A stretch of 64,000 nt of DNA from Rapana venosa (Eukaryota > Mollusca > Gastropoda > Neogastropoda > Muricidae). Both the position numbers and the translations under genes were made by a program. This document shows, piece after piece, positions 28,890 through 40,726 of this stretch. The DNA lies in assembly GCA_028751875.1 (NCBI GenBank), contig CM054140.1:28329730-28393729 (forward strand), given 5' to 3'. Every line of letters starts with the position of its first letter. Position 1 is the stretch's first letter. The notes below the pieces were generated by a model. That model did no database searches. It worked only from the letters and a program-made list of their open reading frames with translations, and was not told where the DNA came from.

Positions 28890-29290
28890 TCCTGGGCTAG
28901 AGCTCCGGGGTTCACCAATGTTAAGATTTTGGGTATGTTAGCAGTTTTTGTACAACTTCAAAGCAACTGCGGTCTGACTTGGGCTATGATGTCTAAACAT
29001 GACACCAGTGTGCATACGGTTTTGTTGTTGCTGTTGTTTTTGCGGTGGCCTACTCTTTTGAAAAGCGGAACGGGTTTTAAATGTACGCAAGATGTTCTGC
29101 CTGCGTTCGCATAAGGGACCTCGGTTTATAGTTTCATCCGTAGGACTTTTGGGGAAGTGGAGTCGGCACTGACGTGAATTCCAGGGAGAAATTCCCTTCA
29201 ACTGGCCTCTCGGTGGTAGTTCAAACCTGGGTTCGTTCCCGGGCCGTTCGATCGCGAGCGGAACGTTCTAACCACCTGGCTACCCCGTCC
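28890..29290 (-). mobile_element. tRNA-head SINE, family A, reverse copy
   Basis: Minus strand: head GGTAGCCAGGTGGTTAGAAC, B-box area with GGGAACGAACCC, core with GAGGTCCCTTATGCGAACGC, 3' end CATTGGTGAACCCCGG and tail AGGAACGAAAAACCAAG, followed by a (GAA)n at 28859-28877. Close in structure to 18655-19055. Confidence 0.85.
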
Positions 29291-29929
29291 ATCCTGTAAC
29301 CTGTATTCATAGATCAGTGGGCTGACAGGCCAGTCCCCTCACTTTATACTATTGGTCACTGTGATGTCAGGAAAAGTGGACTATACTACAGGGTCTGCCA
29401 TAAAAACAGTTGTTCTAACTACCAGATCACATTTCAGCCAAGCAGAGACTAATTTTGACCGAATCGATAGGGAAATAATGCCAAATGAACCTGAACCCGA
29501 AGCAAAACAGAAACACGGGGACAGAAACAATGCACAGCACAGAAATGTTTTTGGAAGATGCGTGCACGCACATACACACTGTTATCTATAGTGAACACCA
29601 CCTTGACTTCTCTCTTCAATTCCCCCACAAATCGTCAGGGCATCATGATGCAACTCGTTTCACGCAGTGTGTCTCTTGGCCAAGTTGAACCTGGTGGAGC
29701 CCATCCCTCTTCAGTCACCGATTGCATGCTGGGTACGTGTGTTCAATGTCATCCATGCCACAGACATAGCTAGCTTGCTCTTCTTCGAAGGATGGACGGA
29801 TTTTTAACAGGTATGTATATAATAGCATACGCGTGTTCACACATACAGAAGCCTGCATTATCTCATGCAAGGGATTTGAGGTGAATGGAGTGATAACTAA
29901 CTGCAGGCCAGGGGGGAGTCCCTCACACT
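29291..29929. other. Intergenic or intronic sequence with a leader fragment
   Basis: Contains, at 29685-29745, the fragment CTGGTGGAGCCCATCCCTCT plus GATTGCATGCTGGGTA also found at 20215-20300. The rest is unassigned. Confidence 0.45.
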
Positions 29930-30012
29930 GTTCATCAGAACTTGAACCCTTACCCTCAGAATACTCTAAATCTTAAGATTCACGCTCTAACCCCTGAGCT
30001 ACTCGCCCACAT
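29930..30012 (-). mobile_element. tRNA-like sequence, probable SINE head or tRNA pseudogene
   Basis: Minus strand: GGGCGAGTAGCTCAGGGGTT, AGAGCGTGAATCTTAAGATT and GGGTTCAAGTTC. A- and B-boxes are good and spacing is near tRNA, but I cannot pair a full acceptor stem and the body is AT-rich, so a functional tRNA is unlikely. Confidence 0.5.
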
Positions 30013-30397
30013 GTCAATGGAGAATCCATGCAAGTTAAAACACAAGGTGTTCACTAGCCAAACTGTGAACAAAGCGGACCCTCTGCTGTGTTAATACTCT
30101 TTCTCAGCTGCTAGCATGCCCTCTGGATCATTATTTTGTGGCTGATATCGGAGATCTTAGCCCACAGTGGAAAAAAATGTTCTCAAACACCAACTGCGAA
30201 AAAAATGATGGTATTCAGAAATCGCTTTGTGTTTGTGTGTAGCTATGTCAGTTCTTTAGCCTGTCTCTTTGCCGAAGGGATATAAACAAGTTTTGTTCTC
30301 GTAGAAATCATTACTAAATGTGTCCACACCCATGTAATACGTGAACATAGGCCCACTGCGCACATACAGTACACAAAAGACAGATGCAGAAATGAGA

Positions 30398-30426
30398 GAG
30401 AGAGAGAGAGGGGGGGGGGGGGGGGC
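30398..30426 (+). repeat. (GA)n followed by poly-G
   Basis: A short GA dinucleotide run followed by about 16 G, about 25 bp from the candidate exon at 30450. Confidence 0.9.
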
Positions 30427-30449
30427 GGTAGTCATTTCTGCCTGCTTAC

Positions 30450-30541
30450 TTTGTGGTTTCTTCCTCCCATGGATCAAACAGAATGATGTCGTGTCCAATC
30501 AGAAGAACCACTCGCCAGTTCCCTTTCTTTCCTAAGAACGC
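30450..30541 (-). CDS. Candidate coding exon of unknown gene
   Basis: On the minus strand, between TTGTGTTTACAG and GTAAGC, one frame is open while the other two have stops. It reads AFLGKKGNWRVVLLIGHDII then LFDPWEEETTK. If read through the donor the next codon is a TAA stop, so it could be an internal exon (ending in phase 2) or a terminal one. I do not recognise it. It does not match the N-terminus of MFSD2, and its phase does not fit the MFSD2 exon at 26618, so it probably belongs to another gene. Confidence 0.45.
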
Positions 30542-31364
30542 CTGTAAACACAAGTAAGGTTATGATTATGTCAAAACAAAGCCCTGGCGTCACAGTAAAG
30601 CAGTTACATACCAAACAGAAGTTGAACTCACTCCCATATTATGGGAAAAATCTCAGCTCCTCAGTTTCTAGAAACGTAGGCTGCCTTTGTAGATGTTTGC
30701 CTAGAAACAGTCCAAATCTGGTCGATGTGCATTTAACACGTAAAATGTTTAGTTTAAACACAGAAAACATATAAAACTAATCTTATAAAGAAAAGATTGC
30801 TTTTCTTTAGAAGAGCATCACTGTTTATTTGATGAAAATCAGGTATATGTGTATTATTAAGACACACTCTTGCCACTGAAAGTGGCAGAAGTGACAATAA
30901 CAGAACAGAATAATTAATTTCATGCCTTGTACTGATATACTACACTGCCGCCACGTTGAGTTCAGTCCCTTGTCTGAATACACCCCAAATCTATATCCGT
31001 GATGACTATTGACACTGGATATTATCGGTGGCTTTTGTGGTGATACTGATTCTTCCTTCATCTGTGACTTTCCAAAGCTTTCATTTCTCCCACTTCGCTC
31101 ATCCTGAATTCTGTATCGCACGTCACCAAACCCAGGTTCGTTTCTCTTGCAGCCCTTGAGTTAGAATGTGGGCATTGTTGGGCCAGTGTTAACCACCTTT
31201 GTTATGTGGTTTCCGCCAGAAGGACCTAGCGGGCTGGATTGCTGTGTAATGATCCGCTTGGCAGAATCCCCTCACAGTACACATTCCCCTTTGGGCCCCA
31301 GCCAAAAGCTTTGTCATTTGTGATGTCAGCTGGAACGAGATGTGCATTCAATGTTATGTTGTAA
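30542..31364. other. Unassigned sequence
   Basis: AT-rich, no exon recognised. Near 31100-31260 a CCAAACCCAGGTTCG word and a GCAGCCCTTGAGTTAGAATG word look like a degraded tRNA-like head in reverse, but too weak to call. Confidence 0.4.
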
Positions 31365-31630
31365 AATGCTATGTTGTGATAGTCATCAGCCATGGAACTT
31401 AGCCTATATCTTTTGCCAGAAGATTTTTTTAAAGCAGGAAAAATCTTCTGAAGTTGGAAGTTTGGCTGCCCAAGTGGCGAGGTACTTGTAAAAGTGTCAT
31501 GCACGCAAACTTCTCATCCAGTGTGTACTTTCAATTTCTCAGGGATTTCCAGGTGGGATGAGTGAGTCAAGAGTGCATATTTTCTATCCTGGACGACCTT
31601 CAAGGTGTTAAAACTCTTTTGCACTTGCAT
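31365..31630 (+). repeat. Dispersed repeat, family X
   Basis: GTCATCAGCCATGG, GTGGCGAGGTACTTGTAAAA, CATGCACGCAAACTTCTCAT, CCAGTGTGTACTTTC and TTTCCAGGTGGGATGAGTGA in the family order. It lies outside recognised genes. Confidence 0.8.
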
Positions 31631-31965
31631 TGTCTAAGGCAAAATTCCCCCCTTTTTTCGAATTCTTTTCGCTACGTGTGAATAAGTGTGAATGGAAGTG
31701 GGGCCAGCATATCAACATAGTGAGGGGAAGATTATTGAACTATGGTAACACATCCCCACCAGCTTCTCCAGCCCGTTGCATTGCATGACATGGAAAAATC
31801 CCTGCCATCACATGCACCCACCCCCCCCTGCTGGACACTAGCTGCTGTCGGGTACTGTCGTGCCCTTACGACCCCACCCGCAAGGGAGAACCCCCCCAAC
31901 AGACATCATCACTCTCCCTCTCCCGTCTATACATTCAATCTATGGCAGCTGAAAAAACCCAGTAT

Positions 31966-31996
<31 letters not shown>

Positions 31997-32370
31997 ACCC
32001 TCCCCCAAACCACAGACGATAGCGTCAGCTTAGTCAGCCAGAGCAAAGGTAGAAACAGCACCGGTTTTGTTGTTGTTGGGTTTTTGGGGGGTTTGTTTTG
32101 AGCAAGATTGAATTCAACTGAATGAGAAGTCTACCTACCCCTCCCTCCAAACGCATGTCCTCTTTCTGCAGTAAGGGAGAGACCCTAGACTAATACAGAC
32201 TCACAAGCATTAAAGTAGAGGGAAGGAAATTACTACTGAGACTAGATCAGAATCCGAGAGAATATTTCTGAAATTATAATGTTTACTGTGCGCTTATGAT
32301 GCAGACCCAACCCCCTCCAGTCCTATTGTTGGTACCCCTGGTAACCACAGAAGCCAATTCGGAACAGTGC
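31631..32370. other. Unassigned sequence with poly-C run
   Basis: C-rich at 31800-31995 with a C homopolymer at 31968-31994. Frames here are low-complexity (Pro-rich). Homopolymer excess increases towards 32 kb, suggesting reduced consensus quality. Confidence 0.4.
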
Positions 32371-34428
32371 CCTAAGTGCAAAAAGTCAGGAAAAAAACCC
32401 TGTGCCTCTGTGATACTTAAAGATCAAGAATTAAAACCAAATCAGTTTTAGTACTCGTGTTACGCCCTAGTAAAACATAAGAGTGGGCCCCAATGTGGTT
32501 TGGCCGGTTGGGAAACAGATGACAGAATTGACAAAACGAAATACACACGTGACGGAGTAAAAACACTTGGTGCTATTCCAGTATCCTCGTATAAAAAGAA
32601 TTTAAAATTTTTATTAAAAATAGGCATCTAGGTGGTCCCGCCGGGTTGGAAGATTACCACATAAACCCATAATCTTTTATTAGAATTATGACACCACTGA
32701 AATGCCAGTTTTGGCCTAGATTGAGTCTGTGAAGAAAACTTGTATTTTTGTACTTCCTTCCAAAAATTATATTTTAATTACGTTGACGTCAGCAGAAACC
32801 AGGTTTGAGAAATAGCCTTCTAGGCTAACTGTACTTTGGACTGATAATTTCTCTTCAAGCCAAATGAAGTGAAAGATTAGCAACTGGCCTACGTGGCCCT
32901 GAGCAGCCGGTTTGAGCAAGGACAAGATTTGTAAAATTATAAGGTATGTGCATCTGATGGGACTAAAACTGTCCAATATTATAGCCTTTGTTGATTGGGC
33001 AAACATATCCAAACATTCCGGGTTGTAAGGACTCTTTTGCTTTCCACTTTTCAGTCTAAGTATCTGTGCTTCAAATGGGTTTTTTTGTGTGTAGACCCCC
33101 CAAGACATCTGCTGAGTTTGGCCCCTTCGTTAATGTCCACATAGGCTATTACGAATAAAGAAAATTAAGCTGTTGCAAAGAAACAGAACAGAATAAATGA
33201 AATGGGCTTTTTCTCCCCAGCACAAGTTCGCTGTCTGTATCAGAAAAATATGGCTTCCCAAAAAATCAATTTGATCGTCGGAGGCACTGCCTAATGTTTC
33301 AGCACAGTGCCCCTTAGTAAAAAGAACCAAGACTGTAAAGTTGTACCCACATGAAGAATTTGTCCCAAAAGAATGTGACTAAAAAGTTGCAGCAAACACC
33401 AGTACTGAACCTGCACTTCTCAGATAAAGCAATGGTGTGGGGGTTTTCTGTAACGTTGTGCAAGTCCAGATAGAATTTCCCACTACGTCAGCCTCAGAAG
33501 TCACCTGGAGCTTCGATAAAACTGGAAAAGTAAAAACTTTTCTGCACCGTTACAGTCACCTGTACAAGTAGCCATACCGAAATGCATCATATGAGAAGAA
33601 ACTTTGACAGAGAAAGTGTTGTTATCAAATCCTGCGGGAATTTTGGGGGATTTAAACAGCTTGAAACAATAAAGTCTATATCACTCTGAATTACTGATCT
33701 TTTAGATAGGCTTCTTTAGTTTCCCAAACCGTTTTACATGCACAGAAAAAAAAAATACTCAGTTTAGCAAGAATATGGTAGAACTGAATAGATGTTTAGA
33801 ACTAGTAACAAACGATAATGATTAGCTGTTGTTTTTATTGGAACTGAACAAGACTATAAGAAAGAGTGTTTGGGAGGGACAGGGGGCAAAAATTTAAAAA
33901 GTAACAGTAGAAGCTTGTAAGCTTTTGCCGTGACTGGTCCTCCGTTTCCAGAGATGTCTGCAGAGAGGAAATGGGCCTACAGGGCCTCTGTTTTATCTCA
34001 TGCGGCAGTCATCGATAGCCTATCCTCCAAGCAATGCGTCATGATAGGATGTCTAGCGAGGAACAAAAATTAACTGTACAAGAGCGAAAAAAACCCTACG
34101 GGGCCTGACTGTTCTTTCCAGATTTTGTTTATAAAGTCAATCTTGTAATTTGCTGCAACTTTGAAATTCCCAACAAAAGACGCTTTCATGTACTTGTGTC
34201 CAAACAACTCAGGCTCCATTCTATTCCATATTGTTTATAGCCCTACAGCCACGAAAACCATATCAGGGCTGTCACCTCATTCAGATTCAGTGGCCCCAGT
34301 AACTTTCACTTTAAGTTATAATCCAACATCTAATATCTTCAAATATCTAACACCGTCCATCTTAAAATTAAAAAAAAACACAAAAAACAACAAAACAATG
34401 ATACAATACTAAATCATTTAACTTTTTC
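32371..34428 (+). repeat. First copy of a 2.06-kb segment duplicated at 55486-57586
   Basis: The segment beginning CCTAAGTGCAAAAAGTCAGG is present again from 55487. Up to about 34150 the two copies differ by frequent single-base indels, this copy having extra A, T and C in homopolymers. The last 220 bp (from GTCCAAACAACTCAGGCTCC) are nearly identical. It contains a SINE core at 32485-32620 and otherwise unique sequence. No exon recognised in either copy. Confidence 0.9.
32485..32620 (+). mobile_element. SINE core, family B, error-rich copy
   Basis: GGTTGGGAACAGATGACAGA, ATACACACGTGACGGAG and GTGCTATTCCAGTATCCTCG match the cleaner copy at 55605-55720 with indels. Confidence 0.7.
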
Positions 34429-34709
34429 AGACTAATATACCAGGCTCTGATGAGGACGCCAGCCATACTGCTTAATTTGTGATCCCCAGGTTATAAAAAA
34501 GTTTTTAAAAATAATAATAAAAAAAGACAGCAAACATTTTAAAGTACAAAATATCCATTAAAAAATGCCACATGGGCAAATACCACTGCAGAATGGACAT
34601 CCTGTGTCCATCCCAGTGTTGTAAATGTCACTACCTGGTCTCCAGAACAAAAGAAGCACTGGCTGATTTACTCTTTATTTTCAAAACAATAATGGGCAGT
34701 GACTTTAAA
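34429..34709. other. Unassigned sequence after the breakpoint
   Basis: First part of the 14.8-kb segment that is absent from the 55-64 kb copy. AT-rich, no feature except the 3' tail of the LINE beginning at about 34710. Confidence 0.45.
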
Positions 34710-35470
34710 GCTTTCACTGTTCACTGTTCACTGGTCCCGTAACCCGCCAGGGTCGTGGGGGCGCTGCATGGTGGACGAACGGTGGACCAGCTGGCTCCAC
34801 TTAGCGCGGTCGTGGGCAAGTGCCTGGGTGACACTGAAGTCCTCCCCTGTCCAATCACGGATGTCGTCGGCCCACTTTCTCCTCTGTCTGCCCCGTCTTC
34901 TCTTCCCCTGGACTGTTCCTTGCAGGATGGTCTTTGCAAGTCCTTCTGAGCGTGTTACGTGCCCATACCATCTGAGTTTCCTCTTTTTTCGCCGTGGTCA
35001 GTAGGTCTTCATAAGTCCCGCACCTGTTGAGTGATCATTTCTGCGGGACTTCATTGTTGGTGACATGGTCCTTGTAATGAGATGCCAAGGAGCCTTCTGA
35101 GGCATCGCATTTCTACTGCTTGGATCCTCCTTTGTAGGTCTGCGTTTAATGTCCATGCCCCCACATGCGTAAAGCATGATTGAGGTGACTAGCGCGTTTA
35201 GTAAACTTTCCTTGGTTCCGAGAGGGATGTTTCTGTCTCTCCATATGGTCTTCAGTCTTGCCATTGCTGCTGCTGTTTGTGCCGCTCTTACTAGGATTTC
35301 GGTCTTCGATCCCTCCTCACTTATGATGGCTCCAAGGTACTTGAAATGGTCAACTGTCTCCAGTTCTTTTCCGTTGAGAGTGATCTTGGTGGTGATTGGC
35401 TGGGCACTGTTTGTCATGAGCTTTAAAGCTTTACTGAATCTAAAAACCACAACACTGTCGTGATCCATAC
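34710..35470 (-). mobile_element. RTE-like LINE, 5'-truncated, reverse orientation
   Basis: On the minus strand one long frame gives ALKLMTNSAQPITTKITLNG, KELETVDHFKYLGAIISEEG, ARLKTIWRDRNIPLGTKESL then LLNALVTSIMLYACG, the thumb region after the reverse transcriptase core of RTE/BovB-type elements. Further on, other frames give the RRKWADDI.DWTG-type C-terminus. The 3' tail is (GTTCACT)n at 34715-34733, read in reverse. Frame changes show decay. The 5' end is truncated at the minisatellite. Confidence 0.85.
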
Positions 35471-36415
35471 GAGTATCACACAACTGTGGAAAAAGTACAA
35501 GTATCACACAACTGTGGAAAAAGTACAAGTATCACACAATAGTGGAAAAAAGTACAAGTATTGCACAACAGTGGAAAAAAGTACAAGTATTGCACAACAA
35601 TGAAAAAAGTACAAGTATCACACAACAGTGGAAAAAGTACAAGTATCACACAACAATGGACAAAAGTGCAAGTATCACACAACAATGGACAAAAGTGCAA
35701 GTATCACACAACAATGGACAAAAGTACAAGTATCACACAACAGTGGAAAAAGTACAAGTATCACACAACAGTGGAAAAAGTACAAGTATCACACAACAGT
35801 GGAAAAAGTACAAGTATCACACAACAGTGGAAAAAGTACAAGTATCACACAACAGTGGGGGGAAAGTACAAGTATCATACAACAGTGGAAAAAGTACAAG
35901 TATCACACAACAATAGAAAAAAGTACAAGTATCACACAACAGTAGAAAAAAGTACAAGTATCACACAACAGCGGAAAAAGTACAAGTATCATACAACAGT
36001 GGAAAAAGTACAAGTATCACACAACAATAGAAAAAAGTACAAGTATCACACAACAGTGGAAAAAGTACAAGTATCACACAACAGCGGAAAAAGTACAAGT
36101 ATTACACAACTGTGGAAAAAGTACAAGTATCACACAACAATAGAAAAAAGTACAAGTATCACACAACAGTGGGAAAAGTACAAGTATCACACAACAGTGG
36201 GAAAAGTACAAGTATTTCACAACAGTGGGCAAAAAGTACAAGTATCACACAACAGTAGAAAAAAGTACAAGTATCACACAACAATAGAAAAAAGTACAAG
36301 TATTACACAACAGTGGGGAAAGTACAAGTATCATACAACAGTAGAAAAAAGTACAAGTATCACACAACAGTAGGAAAAAGTACAAGTATCACACAACAGT
36401 GGGGAAAGTACTGAT
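35470..36415 (+). repeat. Minisatellite, about 29-bp unit, roughly 32 copies
   Basis: Unit close to GTACAAGTATCACACAACAG followed by TGGAAAAA, with variants ACAATGGACAAAA, ACAATAGAAAAAA and ACAGTGGGGAAA. All three forward frames are open for long stretches (a 270-residue frame at 35561-36373), which is a property of the repeat. It abuts the truncated 5' end of the LINE at 34710-35470. Confidence 0.95.
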
Positions 36416-37134
36416 GATTATACAGACCTACCTACTCTGTCCATACACATCCACTTCCAGTACTCCCAAACAAAACAGTCACATGTCACATGTCACCATC
36501 TGTTTTGGGTACACTTGTTGGGCCAAGTGTCACTCTCACACTCTTCCTGTTGTGTCTGCAGTGATTTGGATCTCACCACCTTCATTCACGTGGCACAAGG
36601 CTAATCTATGGCACTCCCTCCGCTGACATGAACTGATAAACCACAACGTGGGCTACATAGCCTACACTGTATCCTGCCGACCTGAGAGATAAACGCTGTA
36701 TGTTCCTGGACGTTATATCATCAAGTCTTTTTTTGTACTGTGTAAATCAAGCTGTGTACTGCATACTATCATGAGCTGAACAGGAAAAACGTATGAAAGC
36801 CCTATGTTCATTACCATGTTTGTAACTGTGTGTGTGTGTTTGTGTGTGTGTCCATATGAAAAAAAAAGATATCTCACTCGCCTGTTACCAGCCTATGGAT
36901 CACTCAGCACTTTGGAAAACACTGACAACTCCTGTCTACATCTGTATAATTATCTCTTTGCTATAACATGCGCTGCGTGTAGGCCTACATTATACGTTAA
37001 TTGTAACACGTTCGTCATGTATTTCCAGTCAGTGACCTAGAAACTGACAGCCATTCACACAACTGTTGGTGGCCAAGTGTACTGGAGAACAGTTTGCACA
37101 AATGAGATTTGAACTCTAGGGTTTTACACAAACT
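36416..37134. other. Unassigned sequence
   Basis: No exon or repeat family recognised, except a short (GT)n at 36827-36850. Confidence 0.4.
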
Positions 37135-40100
37135 AGACTCCCTCTGCTACTGGTAACCATGTAACCCAGTACCACCTGCCACATGTGGGGAGTAAACCCA
37201 ATCAAAAAATCCGACCTGGAGAGGGATGGGCTCCGCCAGGTTTGATTTCCAAGACCACCATGAAAAGACAGCAGATTCACCGGGGTTACCAAAAGGACCG
37301 CGCCTTCTGTTGCTCATCAGGGAAAGGGTCGAAAGTATGTACTGATGTAAAAAAACAGCAAAATCCTGCCAGAAACAAACACATATGGAATATACCGAAC
37401 TAAGAGTGCAGGCAAAGTGGAGAATGACACATGAGATGACCAGATATAATGGCACATCTTGGGCTCTGCAAGTAAGGGGGAAAAACGTGGAGAAACAAGA
37501 CCAAGGAAGACCCAAAAATTTTACTACAGTGGAAAAAGATAAACTGAATACGGTGGGTTTCTCGTTCACAAAGAAACCTGGGAAAACCGTAAAGAGCTGC
37601 CAGCCTGTGTCCAGCAGACTTATCCCATCCCCATGAAGCAACCCCTTTAACATAACTGGTTTGTAAGGCATACGCCCTACATTGACATGCAACAATGAAG
37701 CCATGAAGAATTTCATGACAGCTTAAAAAGGTTCTGAATTTAAACTCCCAAGAAAGAAAAATCCTTGTTGTGCAAGGTGACTGGAACGCCAGGTGGAAAA
37801 ATGCATGGAAAGATTGGAGAGGCGTTTGTGGGCCACATGTAATAACCAATCAATGAAGAGGCTGAGATCCTGGAGGTTTGCCAGTAACAACCACCTCAGT
37901 AGTGATACACTTGGCCCACACAGAAATCCAGAAAATGGACTGGCTAGCCAATGGAGAACACCACAACCAAAAAAACTATCATGGTGAAAAAACGGTTTCA
38001 GTTGCATTAACATGCACAGACACGAAGTTTTCCGGCAGACATGGAGTGATCATGTCTTGTATGAGACTTCCGACTACGTCTAAGAAATCCCCAAGCGGAA
38101 CACTTCGGATCAATGACCTTGGAAGTGAAGACCCAGAGTAGTAAAATATTTCAAAGGGTAGGTGGAAAGTTTGCAAGCACTACTGTGATGACTCAGAATA
38201 GATACACTGAGAAGTTTCAATACAGCAGTGATGAAACAGCAAGCGAGTTCTTTCAAACACCCGACCAGTCAAAAACCCTGGTCACCCTAACATCCTAAAC
38301 TATGCGACAAGCGTGGGGGTTGAAGAAAAGAAAATGAAACAAAAGAAGAGCAGAACAATACGGGCAGCAACAAAAGTCAGAAGTCATGACGGGGCAAAGA
38401 AGAAATGGATCGGTGAAAGTGCCAGACATTGAAGAGATATCAAGAAAAACAATACCAAAGATATCAGCTGTGAAAGACCGACTAGCACAAAACAGGGAAA
38501 AGGTTTAACAATCCAAGACAAAAATGGGAAGTGTCCTCACTGACACCAGGATATTCTGAACGATGGGACAGAATCTGCTCCGCCTGTATAACTATGAACC
38601 CAGGAACCAGAAGTCCTTAAGTACCGCAGCAAGACACAGCAGTCACCCTATCCTCGAGAAGAAATTGGAAACAGCAGTCAGATCGCTGAAAAGGGGAAAA
38701 TCAGCAAAGGGGTGACAACATTCCGTGAGTTGGTCAGCTGGAGGGAAGCCCTGATAGCGCCCTATAAGAATCTGCAACAAGATTGGCAGAAAGGGAAAAA
38801 AAAAAAATGGCCAACCCCCATGGTCACAGTCACTCATCTTCACCCTCCCCAAGGAAAGGAAATTCTAAACAATGCCAAAAAATTTACCCACAATCAGCCT
38901 TCAAAACCCCCACACCAAGCAAGGTCCATGCTGCGATAATAATTGAATAGGACTGAAGCCCCAAGCAGAGACCTTTATTGCTGAGGAAACAAGCAGGTTT
39001 CAGAGCAGGGCGCAGACAACAGAAAAGATATTCAACCTCAGAATACTATGTGAGCGGTACCTTCAACATCAACAAGACCTTTACCATGTATTTATCGATT
39101 TTAAAAAGGCATTTGACAGGGTGTGGCATGCAGCTTTGTGGGCAACCATGAATTTGTACAGCATCAATGCAAACCTGATCAGAGTCATCAAACAGCTGTA
39201 CAGCGAGGCACAAGTGCAGTGTACTACAACACAACATTGGAGAATGGTTTCGAAACATCGTTGGAGTAAGGCAGGGCTGTCTACTTCACCCACTCTTTTC
39301 AACATCTTCCTTGAGAGAATCATGGCTGATGCACTGGAACATTCATGAAGGATCAGTCAGCATTGGTGGCAGAACGATACAAACCTCCGCTTCGCAGATG
39401 ACATTGATGGAATAGCGGATTCAGAAAAAGAGCTTGCCAGCCTAACAGAACACCTGAATAAGGCCTCCAAAACATACGGCATGGAAATCAGTGCAGAGAA
39501 GACCAAACTGATGACTAATAACAAACCCCGGCATAGCACTGATTCAGGGTTAATGACCAGAAATGGAAACAGTTCAAAGCTTCAAGTACCTGGGAGCCAT
39601 TGTATCAGACCAGGGATCCAAGCCAGAAATAGTACAGTGTATGCAGGACTGCACAGACAATAACAGCACTGTCAAAACTAAACACCATCTGGAGAGATAA
39701 AAATATCTCACTTATCTCCAAGATCAGACTAATGGGCTCCCTTGTCATATCCATATTTCTGTATGCCCGTGAATCATGGACCCCGACTGCAGATTTGGAG
39801 GGGAAAGTACAGGCGGTGGAGATGAAAATGCTTTTCGGAGACTCCTTGGCATCTCCTACAAAGACGACATAAGCAACGAAAGCGTGCATAAAAGAATCCA
39901 GCAAACCATTGGACCCTATGAGAACCTTCTAACGATCGTGAAAAAAACGTAAACTTAATGGTAAAGGGCATGTCACAAAAATCCCAAAAGGGCTTGCCCA
40001 AAAACAGTTTTACAAGGCACTGTCCAAGGAGGAAGAAGAGGCAGACCAAGGAAGAGCTGGGAGGATAACATCAGCGAATGGACAAGCCTAGAACTCAACA

Positions 40101-40216
40101 AAACCCTGAGAAAGGCAGAACAGAGAGAGGAACGGAGGGAACTGGTTGTTGAGTCTTTGAGGGTGCCCCCACGGTCGTCAGACTACTGGACAGATAGATA
40201 GATAGATAGATAGATA
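37135..40216 (+). mobile_element. RTE-like LINE, near full length, many frameshifts
   Basis: Shares its first 110 bp almost exactly with the LINE at 52936 (starts AGACTCCCTCTGCTACTGG). Fragments of an endonuclease domain run through 37300-38300. The reverse transcriptase core follows: FIDFKKAFDRVWHAALWATM at about 39090-39150 (motif A) and LRFADDIDGIAD at about 39390-39425 (the F-A-D-D catalytic box). The connection and C-terminal basic region are near 39700-40160. It ends in (GATA)n at 40193-40216, as RTE elements often do. Numerous single-base indels break every frame; some may be consensus errors. Confidence 0.9.
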
Positions 40217-40545
40217 ATAAAAAAGAGATCACATCACTAATGAGAAAGTGAAGGCCAGAATCAAAAACGTCATCTGACTACACAGAGAGCTCCTGACTTC
40301 AGTGAAAAGACCCAAACTAAAGTGGTTCGGACACGAACATCTGGACTGGCCAAGATAGGGACAGTACAAGGAGGCAGACAGAGAAAACAATGGGAAGACA
40401 ACATCAGAGAGTGAACTGGCCTTGAGTGGAATGAATTGCTAGAAAAGCAGAGGACTGCGGGGAGTGGAGGAAGCTGGTTGGAAAATCGCATTAGTGCCAC
40501 CACGGTCCAAGGGACTACGGGATAGGTGAGGTGAGGTGAGGATAG
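40217..40545 (+). mobile_element. Second RTE-like LINE 3' fragment
   Basis: Translated pieces give PKLKWFGHEHLDWP and GRQRKQWEDNI-like motifs and an EWTGLEW-like end (in mixed frames), then a (GTGAG)n tail at 40526-40545. It directly follows the tail of the previous element and has a different tail repeat, so it is a separate 5'-truncated insertion. Confidence 0.7.
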
Positions 40546-40612
40546 GAGAAATAATACTACTTCAGAACTATCAAATGATTGTGCGCTTGTAGTCGTGTAC
40601 CTATGTGTGTAT

Positions 40613-40681
40613 GAATAATAATAATAATAATTAATAATAATGATAATAATGATAATGATGATGATAATAATGATAATAATG

Positions 40682-40724
<43 letters not shown>

Positions 40725-40726
40725 TG
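40613..40726 (+). repeat. (ATA/TGA)n trinucleotide array
   Basis: About 110 bp of AAT/GAT trinucleotides. On the minus strand it is the 3' tail (ATT)n of the LINE at 40727-41620. Confidence 0.9.

Noticed and set aside
29930..30012. Functional tRNA gene
   Set aside because: A- and B-boxes are present but a complete acceptor stem and anticodon arm could not be paired. SINE heads in the window look the same.
35561..36373. 270-codon repetitive frame (KYKYHTTVEK units)
   Set aside because: All three forward frames are open in the 29-bp minisatellite; there is no start context, splice site or codon bias.
35470..36415. CRISPR-like regular repeats
   Set aside because: The units are contiguous with no unique spacers, in an animal genome. 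It is a minisatellite.
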